Made by a program: the position numbers and the translations under genes | Assembly: GCF_016863095.1 (NCBI RefSeq) | Contig: NZ_BOOF01000005.1 | Coordinates: 372,001-436,000, forward strand | Source: Microbispora siamensis | GTDB lineage: Bacteria > Actinomycetota > Actinomycetes > Streptosporangiales > Streptosporangiaceae | Direction of reading: 5' to 3' | Length of the DNA stretch: 64,000 bases | The notes under the pieces: generated by a model | Told to the model about the DNA's origin: nothing | The model's input: the letters and a program-made list of their open reading frames with translations, nothing else | Databases searched by the model: none | Shown: positions 27,739 through 37,482 of the stretch, in pieces | How the letters are laid out: every line of letters begins with the position of its first letter | How positions within the stretch are numbered: position 1 is the stretch's first letter

Positions 27739-28659
27739 CTACTCACCCCGGGACTTCGAGCTGTCGGAGTCCGGCGTGTAGCCGCAGCTTTCTGGGCTGC
27801 ATTCGGTCTTGTGGTCCTGGCCCCAAAGGCCGGTGTCTCGTTCGATGGCCCGAGCGAGGTGAACCAGGCTGCGTTGCCGCCTGCGGGAAAGGTTGGAGGG
27901 CAGTGCGGTGAAGGTTTCGGGGAGTACGGCGACCGAACTGCTGACCTGTTCGCCGTCGGCCATGCGCAGCAGCGTCCGGCATTGCCACCAGCGGATCTTC
28001 CCATCGGGGTCCGGCCAGTAGTAGTCCGCCGGGTCCGGCACCAGGTAGTGGGCACTTTCCGGATCGAGGTGGGCACGCAGCCACGACCCGCCTCCGCCGA
28101 GGCCGAGCCGAAGCGTTGCGGCTTCGTCGTGGATAGCGCACATGGCGTCGGCATCCAGCGTCTTGAGAACACGTGCTTGCCGAGGAAGCGGCGGGCGCCC
28201 GGCAGGGGTTCGTACGGGCCAGCGTTCCGGCACGCCCAATCGCTGCCGCAGACCGAGGCGTGGCGGGCCGCCCTTACGGGGAGTCGGAAGCGGAGGCGGG
28301 GGCGTCCAGCGAAATCCGGCCTGATCGAGTCGCTCCAGGATCCATGTGCGCCCTTCCGCGCCGGCGGTGTTCCACGTCCAGCTCATAGGTCGTTCGGCCA
28401 TCGCGCGCTCCCGGGTGCTCGTACGCGGGTTCGTACGGGAGTCCTGCCGAGAGGACGGCATGGCCAGCCCCGGCATGTTGTGGCAGAGGTCGGCCAGGAA
28501 CCTGATGCGGTCGAGAACAGCGGCCGGTGAGACCCCTTCCTCTTCGCGTCGGACCTTCCCTGCCAGGGATCGGATTTCGACGAGTGCCGTGGCTGCGAGG
28601 AATGCGGCCGCCTCCCGGTCCGCGTCAACGGCGCCGTGGCTCCCGCGGCGGCCTCTCAT
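27739..28659 (-). CDS. Unknown 306-aa protein coupled to an S1-domain gene
   Basis: ATG 28659 overlaps the stop of the upstream S1-domain gene (ATGA), which supports this start and shows co-translation. Residues 1-60 are helical (EAAAFLAATALVEIRSLAGKV, LDRIRFLADLCHNMPGL). Residues 90-125 hold MSWTWNTAGAEGRTWI, and the C-terminal half is rich in Trp and Pro, with DPADYYWPDPDGKIRWW. The N-terminal helical block resembles small proteins seen beside regulators in actinomycetes. Function is unknown; a role in RNA handling with the S1 protein is only contextual. Confidence 0.65.
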   Translation of the reverse strand: MRGRRGSHGAVDADREAAAFLAATALVEIRSLAGKVRREEEGVSPAAVLDRIRFLADLCHNMPGLAMPSSRQDSRTNPRTSTRERAMAERPMSWTWNTAGAEGRTWILERLDQAGFRWTPPPPLPTPRKGGPPRLGLRQRLGVPERWPVRTPAGRPPLPRQARVLKTLDADAMCAIHDEAATLRLGLGGGGSWLRAHLDPESAHYLVPDPADYYWPDPDGKIRWWQCRTLLRMADGEQVSSSVAVLPETFTALPSNLSRRRQRSLVHLARAIERDTGLWGQDHKTECSPESCGYTPDSDSSKSRGE

Positions 28660-29177
28660 GCTCGCCTCGTGGGGAGGGCGAGTTCGATCCGCCGTCGGGT
28701 GACGTCGACGCGAACGATCTCGACCGTCAGGACGTCGCCGTGCCGCACGTCCCTGTCGGCCAGTTCGGACCTGGGTACGAGTCCCTCGAACCCGTTCTTC
28801 ACGTCCTCGATGCGGACGAAGGCGCCGATGGGAACGACCTTGGTAACGGGGCCGGTGACCGTGCGGCCGATCCGCTGCCGAAGGTCGATCAGCGGGTCTT
28901 CCTGGAGCGCCTTGAGAGACAGCGGCACCCGCCCGCGCTCGACATCGACGTCGAGGATCTCGGCCGTGACCTCTTGGCCGACGGCGACGACATCCGCCGG
29001 GTGATCTATGCGCCGCCACGACAGCTCAGGGATATTGATCATGGCGGTGAAGCCGCCGATGTCCACGAAGGTCACGCCGAAGTCGGCGATCTCGATGACT
29101 CTTCCCGTGATGCGCTGACCTCGGCGAAGTGTTCGCAGATAGGCCAGTTCTCGCTCGTTGAGCGCTGGGTTCGGCAT
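28656..29177 (-). CDS. Protein with two S1 RNA-binding domains
   Basis: A 173-residue protein made of two S1 OB-folds. The first is around residues 20-85 (GQRITGRVIEIADFGVTFVDIGGFTAMINIPELSW read in sections). The second is around 95-165 (IGRTVTGPVTKVVPIGAFVRI and EGLVPRSEL). ATG 29177 follows GAAGGA and is preferred over longer in-frame starts. S1 domains bind RNA in ribosomal protein S1, PNPase and translation regulators. A free-standing two-S1 protein could tune translation or RNA decay. It is coupled to the unknown gene at 27739. Confidence 0.83.
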   Translation of the reverse strand: MPNPALNERELAYLRTLRRGQRITGRVIEIADFGVTFVDIGGFTAMINIPELSWRRIDHPADVVAVGQEVTAEILDVDVERGRVPLSLKALQEDPLIDLRQRIGRTVTGPVTKVVPIGAFVRIEDVKNGFEGLVPRSELADRDVRHGDVLTVEIVRVDVTRRRIELALPTRRA

Positions 29178-29318
29178 GTCATCGTTCCTTCGCCGACGAG
29201 GGGTGTGCGCTGAGGAATCGGCCCGGCGCGGCCCTGGGGAACGCCGGTCTCGCCAGCCAGGGGATGCGCCAGTCCGCACGGTCCTGTGACGGCACCGAGC
29301 ACGTGGTTTCTCCGTGGG

Positions 29319-29930
29319 TCAGCCGAGCCGGCGCAGGAGGTGGTCGCGCGCAGCACGGTCGCCGGGCCCGCCCCGCTCCGCGAGACGTTCCGCGACGTAC
29401 CGGCGGTGGTCCTCGTCCACGTTCCCGCCGTACTTGAACTTGCCGTTGACCTTCTGGACGGCCAGCCGGAGGCCGCGGATGCCCGGCAGGCTCCGGTGGT
29501 GCTCGGCAGGGTCGGCGAGACCGTGGTCCAGGCGGGCGAGCTGGGCGCGCAGGATTCCGAGCTTCCCGTCGCGGTCGTCGACGATCTCCGCGTGACAGAC
29601 CAGCTGGACGGCCGCGTAGTACGTCGTGGGGATGCCGAGCCGGGGATTCTCGTCGGTGCCGGGCAGCGCCTTCCACGCCCCCTCGACGTACGCCCAGTCG
29701 CCGGCCACGGCCATGACCACGGCGGGGTTCTCCTCGATCGCCGACCAGATCGGGTTCGGCCGGGCGAGGTGCAGCAGGATCGTGGACTCGTCGGCGAGGA
29801 GGAACTGCGTCGGCACGACCACCGGCACATCGCGGTCGCGTCCGGACGCGATGAGGTGGCCGAACTCGTTCGCGCGGACGAAGGCCAGCGCCTCCTCGTC
29901 CGTGGCGGCGTCCCAGGGGTGAATCAGCAC
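29319..29930 (-). CDS. PaiB-family FMN-binding protein
   Basis: A 203-residue split-barrel flavin-binding protein. MLIHPWDAATDEEALAFVRAN is the family's standard opening, followed by FGHLIAS, PTQFLL, HLARPNP and the late block RGLRLAVQKVNGKFKY. Bacillus PaiB is a negative regulator of sporulation and protease genes, and related proteins bind FMN or heme. It has no DNA-binding domain of its own. The gene stands alone with 163 bases to the next response regulator. Confidence 0.87.
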   Translation of the reverse strand: MLIHPWDAATDEEALAFVRANEFGHLIASGRDRDVPVVVPTQFLLADESTILLHLARPNPIWSAIEENPAVVMAVAGDWAYVEGAWKALPGTDENPRLGIPTTYYAAVQLVCHAEIVDDRDGKLGILRAQLARLDHGLADPAEHHRSLPGIRGLRLAVQKVNGKFKYGGNVDEDHRRYVAERLAERGGPGDRAARDHLLRRLG

Positions 29931-30093
29931 AGCCTCACTTTACTCACCAACAATCCGGACAAATCCGAGGGACGGGCAGGTCACACCGCGCACCGAGGCC
30001 GATCGCACCCCGTGGACGATCGATCCTCATGGCGCAGCACCGGCCCGCCCGCAGCCGATAAGGCCCGTTCCCACCGACCGCCGAGTCCCGTTC

Positions 30094-30732
30094 CTACCGG
30101 CCGCCGAGGCCGGCGTCCCTGGCGCGCGCCACCGCCGCGGCCCGATCGGAGACGCCGAGCTTGGCGAAGATGTTCGACACGTGGTTGCGCACGGTCTTCT
30201 CGCTCAGATACAGGCGCCGCGCGACGGCGTTGTTGGTGAGACCCGCGGCGACGAGGTCGAGCACCTCCACCTCCCGTTCCGTCAGCTCGGGCAGCGGCCG
30301 GGGCCGTACGGGCGACGCGGTGAGAGCGGCCAGCACCCGGCTTCCGGTCGCAGCGCCGAACACGACCTGGCCCGAGGCCACCGCCTCGAGCGAGCGCACG
30401 ATGTCCGCGGGCGTCGCCTCTTTGAGCAGGTAGCCGCGGGCGCCGGCCCGTACGGCGGCGAGGATCGACGCGTCGTCGGACAGCATGGTCAGGGCCAGCA
30501 CGGCCACGCCGGGGTGCCGGGCCGTGATCCGCGACGTCGCCTCGATGCCGCTGATGCCCGGCAGGTGCAGATCCATCAGGACGACGTCGGGAGCGACCTG
30601 GTCCACCAGTTCGACGGCCGCCTCGCCGGTGCTCGCCACCCCCGCGACCTCCACCTCGGGCAGATCGCGGAAGAGCGCGACCAGCCCTTCGGCGAACACC
30701 GGGTGGTCCTCCACCACCATGACGCGGATCAT
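30094..30732 (-). CDS. NarL/LuxR-type response regulator (system 2)
   Basis: A 212-residue regulator. The receiver opens [13 protein letters not shown] and carries Asp54 in LMDLHLPG, with LLKEAT as the Lys block. The output domain is [31 protein letters not shown] read in sections. Its ATG overlaps the kinase stop (ATGA), so both are co-translated. The small membrane protein gene at 32919, divergent from the kinase, is a possible target. Confidence 0.92.
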   Translation of the reverse strand: MIRVMVVEDHPVFAEGLVALFRDLPEVEVAGVASTGEAAVELVDQVAPDVVLMDLHLPGISGIEATSRITARHPGVAVLALTMLSDDASILAAVRAGARGYLLKEATPADIVRSLEAVASGQVVFGAATGSRVLAALTASPVRPRPLPELTEREVEVLDLVAAGLTNNAVARRLYLSEKTVRNHVSNIFAKLGVSDRAAAVARARDAGLGGR

Positions 30733-32774
30733 CGGACCGCCAGCGGGAGCCGTACGACCAGGTGCGTGCCCGCCCCGGCCTGGTCGAGCAGTTCGAAGGT
30801 GCCGTTGAGCTCCTCGGACCGGCGCCTCATGGAGGCGAGGCCGAACCCGTGGCGGGCGGGCGACCCCACCCCGACGCCGTCGTCGTCGACCCGCAACTCC
30901 AGGACGTCCGGCGCGTCGCCCGCCCGCAGGCTGACCGTGCACCGGGACGCCATGGCGTGCCGTACGGCGTTCGTCATGGCCTCGGCCGCGATCCGGTACG
31001 CGGCCAGCTCGACCGGCGGCGGAAGGGCGGGCAGGTCGGGCGGGACCTCCACCTCGACGGCGAGATCACCCGCGAAGCCCCTGCCGAGCTCGGCCAGCGC
31101 GCCCGTGAGCCCCAGAGTGTCCAGGGGCGGCGGGCGCAGGTCGTTGACGATCGCGCGGACGTTCTCGACCGTGCCGCGGATGCGGCCGGACAGCTCCTCC
31201 ATCACCCGTTTCGCCTCCTCGGGGTCGGTGTCGACCAGGCGCCTGCCCCGGTCCACCTGCAGCGCGAGGGCCGCCAGCGTGGGGCCCACCCCGTCGTGGA
31301 GCTCGTAGAGCAGCCGGTCACGCTCCTCCTGCCGGGCCGCCAGCAGCCGCCCGTGCGAACGCTCCAGGTCCGCGCCGAGGCGGTGCGCCCGTACGGCCAC
31401 CGCGACGTGCGGCGCGAGCTGCGCCAGCAGCGCACGGTCCTTGGGGCGCAGCCGCTCCCCCAGCACGAGCGTGCCGACCGGCTCGCCCTGGTAGAGGAGC
31501 GGAACGCGCTCCGTCACATCGGCGCCGACGCCGCCCGGGCGGCCCCAGGAGGCCACGACCGCGCCCGATTCCTCGACGGCCACGTAGTGCATGCGCAGGA
31601 CCCGCCCCACCTCCGCGGCCATCCGCTCCAGGAGGTCGCCGGGCGCTCCCGCGTCCGAGAGCCGTACGCCGAGCCGGCGCAGCGCGCGCGCCGGGTCGTC
31701 GCGGTCGCCGTACACGAGGCGGTTCGCGGCGGCGGACACCCGCAGATAGACGGGGTGCACCGCGAGCGCCACGATCAGCGCGGACGCCCCGGAGCCGATC
31801 GCGTTCCCGAGTGTGGCCGCGACCAGGGCGTACGCGGCCAGCAGGGCGACGCTGACGGCGCCGAACGCGAGGGCGCGCGACAGCAGGAGGTCGAGGTCCC
31901 ACAGGCGGTGCGCGACGACGGCCACCGCCACCGCCACCGGCAGCGGGACGGCGGCGAACGCCACAATGACCGGCCCCCACGGCACGAACAGCGCGACGCC
32001 GAGCAGGCCCACCGTCAGCAGCGCGGCGGCGAGCACCCATTGGAGCCGCCGCCGCACCTCCTCCCCCGCGGACCGGTAACGGACGACGAGCGAGCCGACC
32101 GCGGCGAGCACCGCGCCGACCGTGCACACCGTGCCCGCGGTCCTGAGGGCGTCCGGGACCCCGGTGAGTCCGGCCAGCACACCGGCGTACCCCTTGGGGA
32201 AGAGCCCGGGGACCTGCTCGTAGGTCACCGGGCGGGCCATCCAGTCGAGCGTGTGCACCCCGATGCCGGTGTACGCAGCGGCCCGCGCGGGCCACCATCG
32301 GCGTGAGGGGAGCCGGCCGTCCGGGAAGATCAGCAAGAAGATCGTCGGGACCAGCAGATAGGCGGGGATCCACAGCCAGTTGGACACCCACATCGCCCAG
32401 TCGTCCCCAGGCAGGCCGGTGCCGCCACCGACCGCGCCGCCGTCGAGGCTGCCCTTGATGCCGCCGTTGAGACCGCCGTTGATGCCGCCGTTGATGCCGA
32501 GCAGGCCGTACGCGCCGAGGGCGAGCCCGAGCGCCTGGGCCGTGCCGACGACCACCATCACCCAGCCGACCCGGCTCCCCGGCCGCTGCGCCACCACGAA
32601 CAGGCCGGGCACGCCGAACGACAGCGCCGCGACCGCGCGGAAGGCGTCGAACCGTTCGACGATCCCCGTCACGCCCAGCTGCCGCAGCCTGGGCTCGACG
32701 ACCAGCGTCCCGAGGACCAGGACGAGCAGCGCACTCGCAGCCACGGCGGCGCGCCGAGCCGATCTGTCCGTCAT
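30729..32774 (-). CDS. Sensor histidine kinase with eight or more membrane helices and GAF-like domain (system 2)
   Basis: About 681 residues. An N-terminal membrane part of about 300 residues is followed by a GAF-like domain ([17 protein letters not shown] to TLVLGERL), a HisKA_3 helix with phospho-acceptor His near 493 ([16 protein letters not shown]), and the ATPase domain ([20 protein letters not shown]). This layout matches actinobacterial NarX/LiaS-like kinases. ATG 32774 is chosen; GTG 32810 is in frame, and neither has a clear ribosome site. A Asn-Gly-Gly repeat lies between helices three and four. Confidence 0.88.
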   Translation of the reverse strand: MTDRSARRAAVAASALLVLVLGTLVVEPRLRQLGVTGIVERFDAFRAVAALSFGVPGLFVVAQRPGSRVGWVMVVVGTAQALGLALGAYGLLGINGGINGGLNGGIKGSLDGGAVGGGTGLPGDDWAMWVSNWLWIPAYLLVPTIFLLIFPDGRLPSRRWWPARAAAYTGIGVHTLDWMARPVTYEQVPGLFPKGYAGVLAGLTGVPDALRTAGTVCTVGAVLAAVGSLVVRYRSAGEEVRRRLQWVLAAALLTVGLLGVALFVPWGPVIVAFAAVPLPVAVAVAVVAHRLWDLDLLLSRALAFGAVSVALLAAYALVAATLGNAIGSGASALIVALAVHPVYLRVSAAANRLVYGDRDDPARALRRLGVRLSDAGAPGDLLERMAAEVGRVLRMHYVAVEESGAVVASWGRPGGVGADVTERVPLLYQGEPVGTLVLGERLRPKDRALLAQLAPHVAVAVRAHRLGADLERSHGRLLAARQEERDRLLYELHDGVGPTLAALALQVDRGRRLVDTDPEEAKRVMEELSGRIRGTVENVRAIVNDLRPPPLDTLGLTGALAELGRGFAGDLAVEVEVPPDLPALPPPVELAAYRIAAEAMTNAVRHAMASRCTVSLRAGDAPDVLELRVDDDGVGVGSPARHGFGLASMRRRSEELNGTFELLDQAGAGTHLVVRLPLAVR
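32437..32505. repeat. Coding repeat giving N-G-G tetrapeptides in the kinase
   Basis: Read on the minus strand, 12-base units encode I/L-N-G-G four or five times ([16 protein letters not shown]) and then degenerate into SLDGG. The tract lies in a loop after a membrane helix, so its length could vary without disturbing the fold. Confidence 0.7.
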
Positions 32775-32918
32775 GAGGGGGATGTTGCCACCCGCACGTC
32801 CCGTCGTCACGGGACGAGATGTCCCGTCCCGCGGAGGACCGGCGGCTCATGCCGGCCGGACGTCCTCCGCCGGACCCTCGAATACGCAACCATCCCGTGC
32901 GTTCTTCGAGGAGACGAC

Positions 32919-33350
32919 ATGTCCGCACCCGCCACCACACCCACCACCGTTCCCGCCGCTCGCCCGCTCTCGTCCGCGCTCGTCGCCGGCGTGGGCCTGC
33001 TGCTCGCCATGGACGTCGCCGGCGCGATCATCTCCCTGTCCGCCGGCCTCAGCCCGACACTTCTCGACGCCCTCGGGCCGCAGGCGCGGCTGTCGGCGCC
33101 GATCCCGATGATGATCGCGCAGGTCCTGCTGGTCATCGGCGCGACCCGGCGTCACCGCGGCGTCGCCGTCCCCGCCTCGGTCCTCCTGGTCATCGCCGGA
33201 GTGCTCGCCTTCATGTCCGGCTTCTACGACGGCGGCTACGCCGCCGACCTCACCGCGGGTCAGCGGGTCTTCCAGATCGCCCTCGTCACGGCCCACCTCG
33301 GAGTGGGCGTCCTGGCGGGATTCCGCCTGGTACGGCTGCTGCGCCGCTGA
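32919..33350 (+). CDS. Four-helix membrane protein, unknown
   Basis: A 143-residue protein with four hydrophobic segments: LVAGVGLLLAMDVAGAIISL, IPMMIAQVLLVIGA, ASVLLVIAGVLAFM and IALVTAHLGVGVLAGF. The short polar N terminus is Thr/Pro-rich. ATG 32919 follows GAGGAGA. It is divergent from the two-component operon, whose kinase ends 145 bases away, which makes it a candidate target or signal partner. No family is recognised. Confidence 0.75.
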   Translation: MSAPATTPTTVPAARPLSSALVAGVGLLLAMDVAGAIISLSAGLSPTLLDALGPQARLSAPIPMMIAQVLLVIGATRRHRGVAVPASVLLVIAGVLAFMSGFYDGGYAADLTAGQRVFQIALVTAHLGVGVLAGFRLVRLLRR

Positions 33351-33356
33351 CGGAGG

Positions 33357-34085
33357 TCAGACGCGCCGGAGGAGCAGGGTGACGAAACCGAGAGCACCCC
33401 GATAGCCGTTGAGCCACATGTCGCGGTGCTCCCTCATCACGGCGAGGGCCTGCTCACCGTCGGGTCCTGGATTGTCCGCGGCCCATCGCGCCAGCGTGCC
33501 GGTCCACGACCACTCGTACTCGTCCCACTCCGCAAGGTCGCTCACGTGGGCGTAGACGGTCAGCCACCCCTTGGATTCGGCGGACTCCACCGTGCCCGCG
33601 AGATCGGGATATTCGCCGATGGCCTCGGCGACCTCGGGAGCGGGAGGGCGCTCCCAGAACCCCTCCCCCACGAGGGCGAGGCCGCCGGGCCGTACGAACC
33701 GGGCCAGAGCGTCCATCGTCTCCGTCAGCCCGCCGAAGGCGTGCGTCGAGCCCACGCACAGCGCCAGGTCGTACGGCTGGGCGGCCGTGAAAGCGTCGGC
33801 CGGCGTCGTGTGCAGCGTCAGCCGGTCGGCCAGCCCTCGCCTGACGGCCGCCTCGTTCGCGGCCGCCACGGCGTGCGGCGAGATGTCCACGCCGTCGGCG
33901 TGGGCGGACGGAACGAGTTCGAGCGCCCGGAGCGACCACTCGCCCTCGCCGCATCCCAGGTCGAGGACGCGGGCTCCCTCCGGCAGCGCGGCGCGGCGCA
34001 GCAGCCGATCGAGGTTGGCGGCCGAGACGGGCGCGGCGATGGGGTGATCACGATGGGCGATGGCGCTGAGCAGTTGTCGATCCAC
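33357..34085 (-). CDS. SAM-dependent methyltransferase, class I
   Basis: About 242 residues. Motif I is VLDLGCGEGEWSL, motif II is ADGVDISPHAV, the motif around the cofactor reads LTLHTTPADAF, and ALCVGSTHAFGG follows. The family usually begins near the segment QLLSAIAHRDHPIAAPVS, so GTG 34085 is preferred; ATG 34121 would add 12 residues. It ends seven bases from the stop of the membrane gene on the other strand. The acceptor molecule is unknown. Confidence 0.83.
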   Translation of the reverse strand: MDRQLLSAIAHRDHPIAAPVSAANLDRLLRRAALPEGARVLDLGCGEGEWSLRALELVPSAHADGVDISPHAVAAANEAAVRRGLADRLTLHTTPADAFTAAQPYDLALCVGSTHAFGGLTETMDALARFVRPGGLALVGEGFWERPPAPEVAEAIGEYPDLAGTVESAESKGWLTVYAHVSDLAEWDEYEWSWTGTLARWAADNPGPDGEQALAVMREHRDMWLNGYRGALGFVTLLLRRV

Positions 34086-34164
34086 CCCGCCATGCTTCCA
34101 AGACAGGCGAAGCGCCCGCATCCGGATTTTCCGGCGGCCCCGGCCGTCGTCGCGCGGCGGCGGG

Positions 34165-35388
34165 TCAGCCGGTCCAGGAGCTGTTGAGGAAGGACATCAT
34201 CATCGGCACCATGAGCGGCCCGATCACGGTCGCGTAGAGGACGATCGACCACCGGTGGCGGGCGCCCGCCCGGCCGATGAGCACCCACAGCGGCCACCAC
34301 AGCAGCGCCGACCGGGGGATCGACATGTAGAACGTGGAGGTGATCAGCGCGCCCACCTGCAGCCCGACGTAGACGAACTCGGCCCAGCGGCGGGTGACGA
34401 GCAGCCAGACGAGCAGCAGCACCCCCACGATCGCCGCCGCGATCTCGAGGCGGAACATCGGCGCGAACCCGCCGTCGCCGCCGGTCGAGTCCCACGTGGT
34501 GCGGAACGCCTCCCAGGGCCAGACGAGTTTCCGCCCCCATCCGGTCTGCTGCGCGTTGTTCCAGGCCAGCCAGTCACCCGTACGGGAGTGCTGGTAGGCG
34601 GCATACGTGAGGATCGGCGCGAACGGCAGCAGCAGCCAGGCCCCCCGCCACCAGCCCGCCCAGCCGTCCCTCCGGATGCGGCTCACGACGAACTCGACGA
34701 TCAGCGCGACGGCCAGGAACAGGCCGGTGATCCGTACGCAGGACGCCCCGGCGGCCAGGGCGCAGGCCAGCGGCCACGCGCGGCGGCGGGCCGCCAGCCA
34801 GGCGGGCAGCGCGAAGGCGAGGAAGAGCGCCTCGGAGTAGCCGGCGAACAGGAAGACGGCGGGGGGACACAGCAGCAGCGCCAGGACGGCCCAGCGTCCC
34901 GCGCCGGCGGGCCCCTCGAAATCGGCGAGCCGGGCCAGCGCCACCACGGCCACCGCGCCGGCCACGAACGAGATGATCAGCCCGGCCAGCGTCCAGTCGT
35001 CGACCACCAGGTGGACCAGCCGCAGCGCCAGCGGCAGGCCGGGGAAGAACGCCGGCAGCCCGGGATCGGGCTCCAGCTTCGGGTCGCCGTCGTAGCCGAA
35101 CTCCGCGATCTTCCGGAACAGGTCGACGTCCCAGAACTTCCACCGCTCCAGCAGCGGGGCGTGGTTCTGACCGGAGACGATCAGGATCCCGTAGACCGCC
35201 ACGAGGAGCATGCCGGCCCTGGTGCCCACCCACAGCAGCAGCGCGTCCCGGACGGTGGCGCTGCGCCGCAGCGGTTCGGCGGCGACCCCGCCTTCGGGGA
35301 GACTCGCCTGCCCGGGAGCCTCCGCGTCCGGCCCCGTTCGTTCCCCGTGCTCGGGGTCGTGCTCAGCTTCCTCGACGAAAGCCGTCAC
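34165..35388 (-). CDS. PIG-V-like mannosyltransferase-family membrane protein
   Basis: A 407-residue protein. About 45 residues at the N terminus are cytoplasmic and acidic, followed by ten or eleven membrane helices. An early luminal loop has WKFWDVDLFRKIAEFGYDGD, with the Asp-rich centre typical of GT-C glycosyltransferases. PGLPAFFPGLPLALRL and the later SYSEALFLAFALPAW-like stretch (here GYSEALF) match the eukaryotic PIG-V/actinobacterial family. These enzymes use a lipid-linked mannose donor for extracytoplasmic glycan or protein mannosylation. Start GTG 35388 follows GAGAGGAGA. Confidence 0.8.
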   Translation of the reverse strand: MTAFVEEAEHDPEHGERTGPDAEAPGQASLPEGGVAAEPLRRSATVRDALLLWVGTRAGMLLVAVYGILIVSGQNHAPLLERWKFWDVDLFRKIAEFGYDGDPKLEPDPGLPAFFPGLPLALRLVHLVVDDWTLAGLIISFVAGAVAVVALARLADFEGPAGAGRWAVLALLLCPPAVFLFAGYSEALFLAFALPAWLAARRRAWPLACALAAGASCVRITGLFLAVALIVEFVVSRIRRDGWAGWWRGAWLLLPFAPILTYAAYQHSRTGDWLAWNNAQQTGWGRKLVWPWEAFRTTWDSTGGDGGFAPMFRLEIAAAIVGVLLLVWLLVTRRWAEFVYVGLQVGALITSTFYMSIPRSALLWWPLWVLIGRAGARHRWSIVLYATVIGPLMVPMMMSFLNSSWTG

Positions 35389-35917
35389 GTGCCGTCTCCT
35401 CTCGCACCTGCCGGCCCTCGCCGCGGATGTCGTTCCGCCTCGAAACGGGGCCGTCCCCCGGATCGCCGCCCGCTCCCCTGTCGTCTGTTCCCCCGGGCCG
35501 TACGAAGCGAGCGGCGGCCGTGCTCATGATCGGCAATGATGTCAAGCGCCCGAGGTCCCGCGCCAGGGCGATTTCGGCGCCGCCCGCATGAGCCGCCGGT
35601 GAACTCGGGTTTCCGCCGGATAAGCCGGCATAAGCCGGTGTCGCGGATGAAAATTGCAGGGCCCGGGGAAACGGGAGATCCGAGGAGTCATGCCGTGGTG
35701 GGCAACTGCCGGCGGGTATCCCTTGATCCTTGTACGGGAAAGTCGGGACAATTTCCCCGTTATTCGCCTCAAATCGCATCCATCCCTTTCACCGCCGCCC
35801 GTACGGCGGCGCGTGGCATGCCACCGTGCCATACCACCGCGACCCACGAGTGAGCGGAGGACGGCGGCGACCTCAGGGTCGGCCAACCCGACGACCCTGC
35901 CGACAGAAAGGATCGTG
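35389..35917. other. 529-bp intergenic region upstream of pntA
   Basis: No convincing gene is present. It separates the divergent mannosyltransferase and pntA genes. The only structured signal I find is a promoter-like pair TTGATC (35723-35728) and GACAAT (35747-35752), 18 bases apart, reading toward pntA, which would give a leader of about 155 bases. The left half is ordinary high-GC spacer. Confidence 0.5.
35723..35752 (+). promoter_or_regulatory. Candidate sigma-70-type promoter for pntAB
   Basis: TTGATC and GACAAT with 18 bases between; four of six matches to consensus in each box, in a locally AT-richer stretch. Start of transcription would be near 35759, leaving a long leader. No other evidence. 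Confidence 0.3.
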
Positions 35918-37480
35918 ATGAGTCACTCAGCGCACCGCCTGGGCGTGGTCGCCGAATCGGCGCCGGGCGAGACACGCGTGGCGGCCACCCCGGCCACCGT
36001 CCCGCAGTTGGTCTCGCTCGGCTACGAGGTGATCGTGGAATCGGGCGCCGGCAGACGGTCGGGCTTCACGGACGACGCGTACGCCAGGGCCGGGGCGCGG
36101 ATCGCCGGCCACGACGAGACGTGGGACGCCGACGTCGTGCTGAAGGTGAACGCGCCGACGCCGGACGAGATCGCGGCATTGCACGACGGCGCCACGCTCG
36201 TCTCCCTGATCGGCCCGGCGGCGAACGCCGGCCTGGTGGACGCGCTCGCGCGACGGCCGATCACCGTGCTCGCGATGGACGCCGTGCCGCGCGTCTCCCG
36301 GGCGCAGGCGCTCGACGTGCTCAGCTCGATGGCGAACATCGCCGGTTATCGCGCCGTCATCGAGGCGGCGCACGCGTTCGGGCGGCTCTTCACCGGCCAG
36401 GTGACCGCGGCGGGGAAGGTCCCCCCGGCCAAGGTCCTGGTGGCGGGGGCGGGCGTGGCCGGACTGGCGGCCATCGCCACGGCGACCAGCCTGGGCGCGG
36501 TCGTACGGGCGACCGACCCCCGTCCCGAGGTCGCCGAGCAGGTGCGCTCGCTGGGCGCGGAGTTCCTCGACGTCGGGGTCGCCCAGGAGGCGAGCACGGA
36601 CGGGTACGCCCGGGAGACCTCCCGGGACTACGACCGCCGCGCCGCCGAGTTGTACGCCGAGCAGGCCGCCGACGTGGACATCGTCGTCACCACCGCCCTG
36701 ATCCCCGGGCGTCCCGCCCCCCGGCTGCTCACGGCCGACCACGTGGCGCGCATGCGGCCGGGCAGTGTCATCGTCGACATGGCCGCCGCGCAGGGCGGGA
36801 ACGTCGAAGGCACCCGTCCCGGGGAGGCGGTCGTCACCGGCAACGGCGTGACCATCATCGGCTACACCGACCTCGCGGGGCGGCTGCCGGCGCAGGCCTC
36901 GCAGCTCTACGGCACCAACGTCGTCAACCTGATGAAGCTGCTCACCCCCGGCAAGGACGGCCGGCTCGTGCTGGACTTCGACGACGTCGTGCAACGCGCG
37001 ATGACCGTCGTCCGCGACGGCGAGAAGACCTGGCCGCCGCCGCCCGTGCCGGTGAGCGCGGCCCCCGCCCCCGCCGCCCCCTCGGCCCCGGTGCAGGGAA
37101 CGGCGGCGGCTCCCGCCGGGAGACCGCCGTCTCCGCCCGGACGGCGGCGCCATCTGGTCACCGCCGCCGTCGCCGCCGCGCTGTTCCTCCTGACCGCCTT
37201 CTCCCCGAACGCGCTGATCGAGCACGTCACCGTCTTCGTCCTGTCGATCGTGATCGGCTACTACGTCATCGGCAACGTCCACCACGCGCTGCACACACCG
37301 CTGATGTCGATCACCAACGCCATCTCCGGGATCATCGTCGTCGGCGCGCTGCTCCAGATCGGCCAGGGCGACACGGTCGTCGCCGTCCTGTCGTTCGTCG
37401 CCATCCTGCTGGCGAGCGTCAACATCGTCGGCGGCTTCGCCGTGACCCGGCGCATGCTCGGCATGTTCACGAGGAGCTGA
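35918..37480 (+). CDS. pntA: NAD(P) transhydrogenase alpha subunit
   Basis: A 520-residue protein. Residues 1-375 are the NAD(H)-binding domain I ([17 protein letters not shown] at the start, the Rossmann loop [15 protein letters not shown], then [13 protein letters not shown] and [16 protein letters not shown]). A Pro/Ala linker follows, then three or four membrane helices (residues 410-520). Transhydrogenase uses the proton gradient to pass hydride from NADH to NADP+, supplying NADPH. Here the alpha 1 and alpha 2 parts are fused, as in E. coli. ATG 35918 follows AAAGGAT. pntB starts three bases after the stop. Confidence 0.93.
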   Translation: MSHSAHRLGVVAESAPGETRVAATPATVPQLVSLGYEVIVESGAGRRSGFTDDAYARAGARIAGHDETWDADVVLKVNAPTPDEIAALHDGATLVSLIGPAANAGLVDALARRPITVLAMDAVPRVSRAQALDVLSSMANIAGYRAVIEAAHAFGRLFTGQVTAAGKVPPAKVLVAGAGVAGLAAIATATSLGAVVRATDPRPEVAEQVRSLGAEFLDVGVAQEASTDGYARETSRDYDRRAAELYAEQAADVDIVVTTALIPGRPAPRLLTADHVARMRPGSVIVDMAAAQGGNVEGTRPGEAVVTGNGVTIIGYTDLAGRLPAQASQLYGTNVVNLMKLLTPGKDGRLVLDFDDVVQRAMTVVRDGEKTWPPPPVPVSAAPAPAAPSAPVQGTAAAPAGRPPSPPGRRRHLVTAAVAAALFLLTAFSPNALIEHVTVFVLSIVIGYYVIGNVHHALHTPLMSITNAISGIIVVGALLQIGQGDTVVAVLSFVAILLASVNIVGGFAVTRRMLGMFTRS

Positions 37481-37482
37481 CC

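Noticed and set aside
35654..35917. N-terminal extension of pntA
   Set aside because: The frame is open but lacks family similarity; ATG 35918 with AAAGGAT starts exactly at the conserved domain.
35389..35917. Riboswitch or attenuator before pntA
   Set aside because: No conserved aptamer pattern, no hairpin with T run, and no peptide leader could be recognised.
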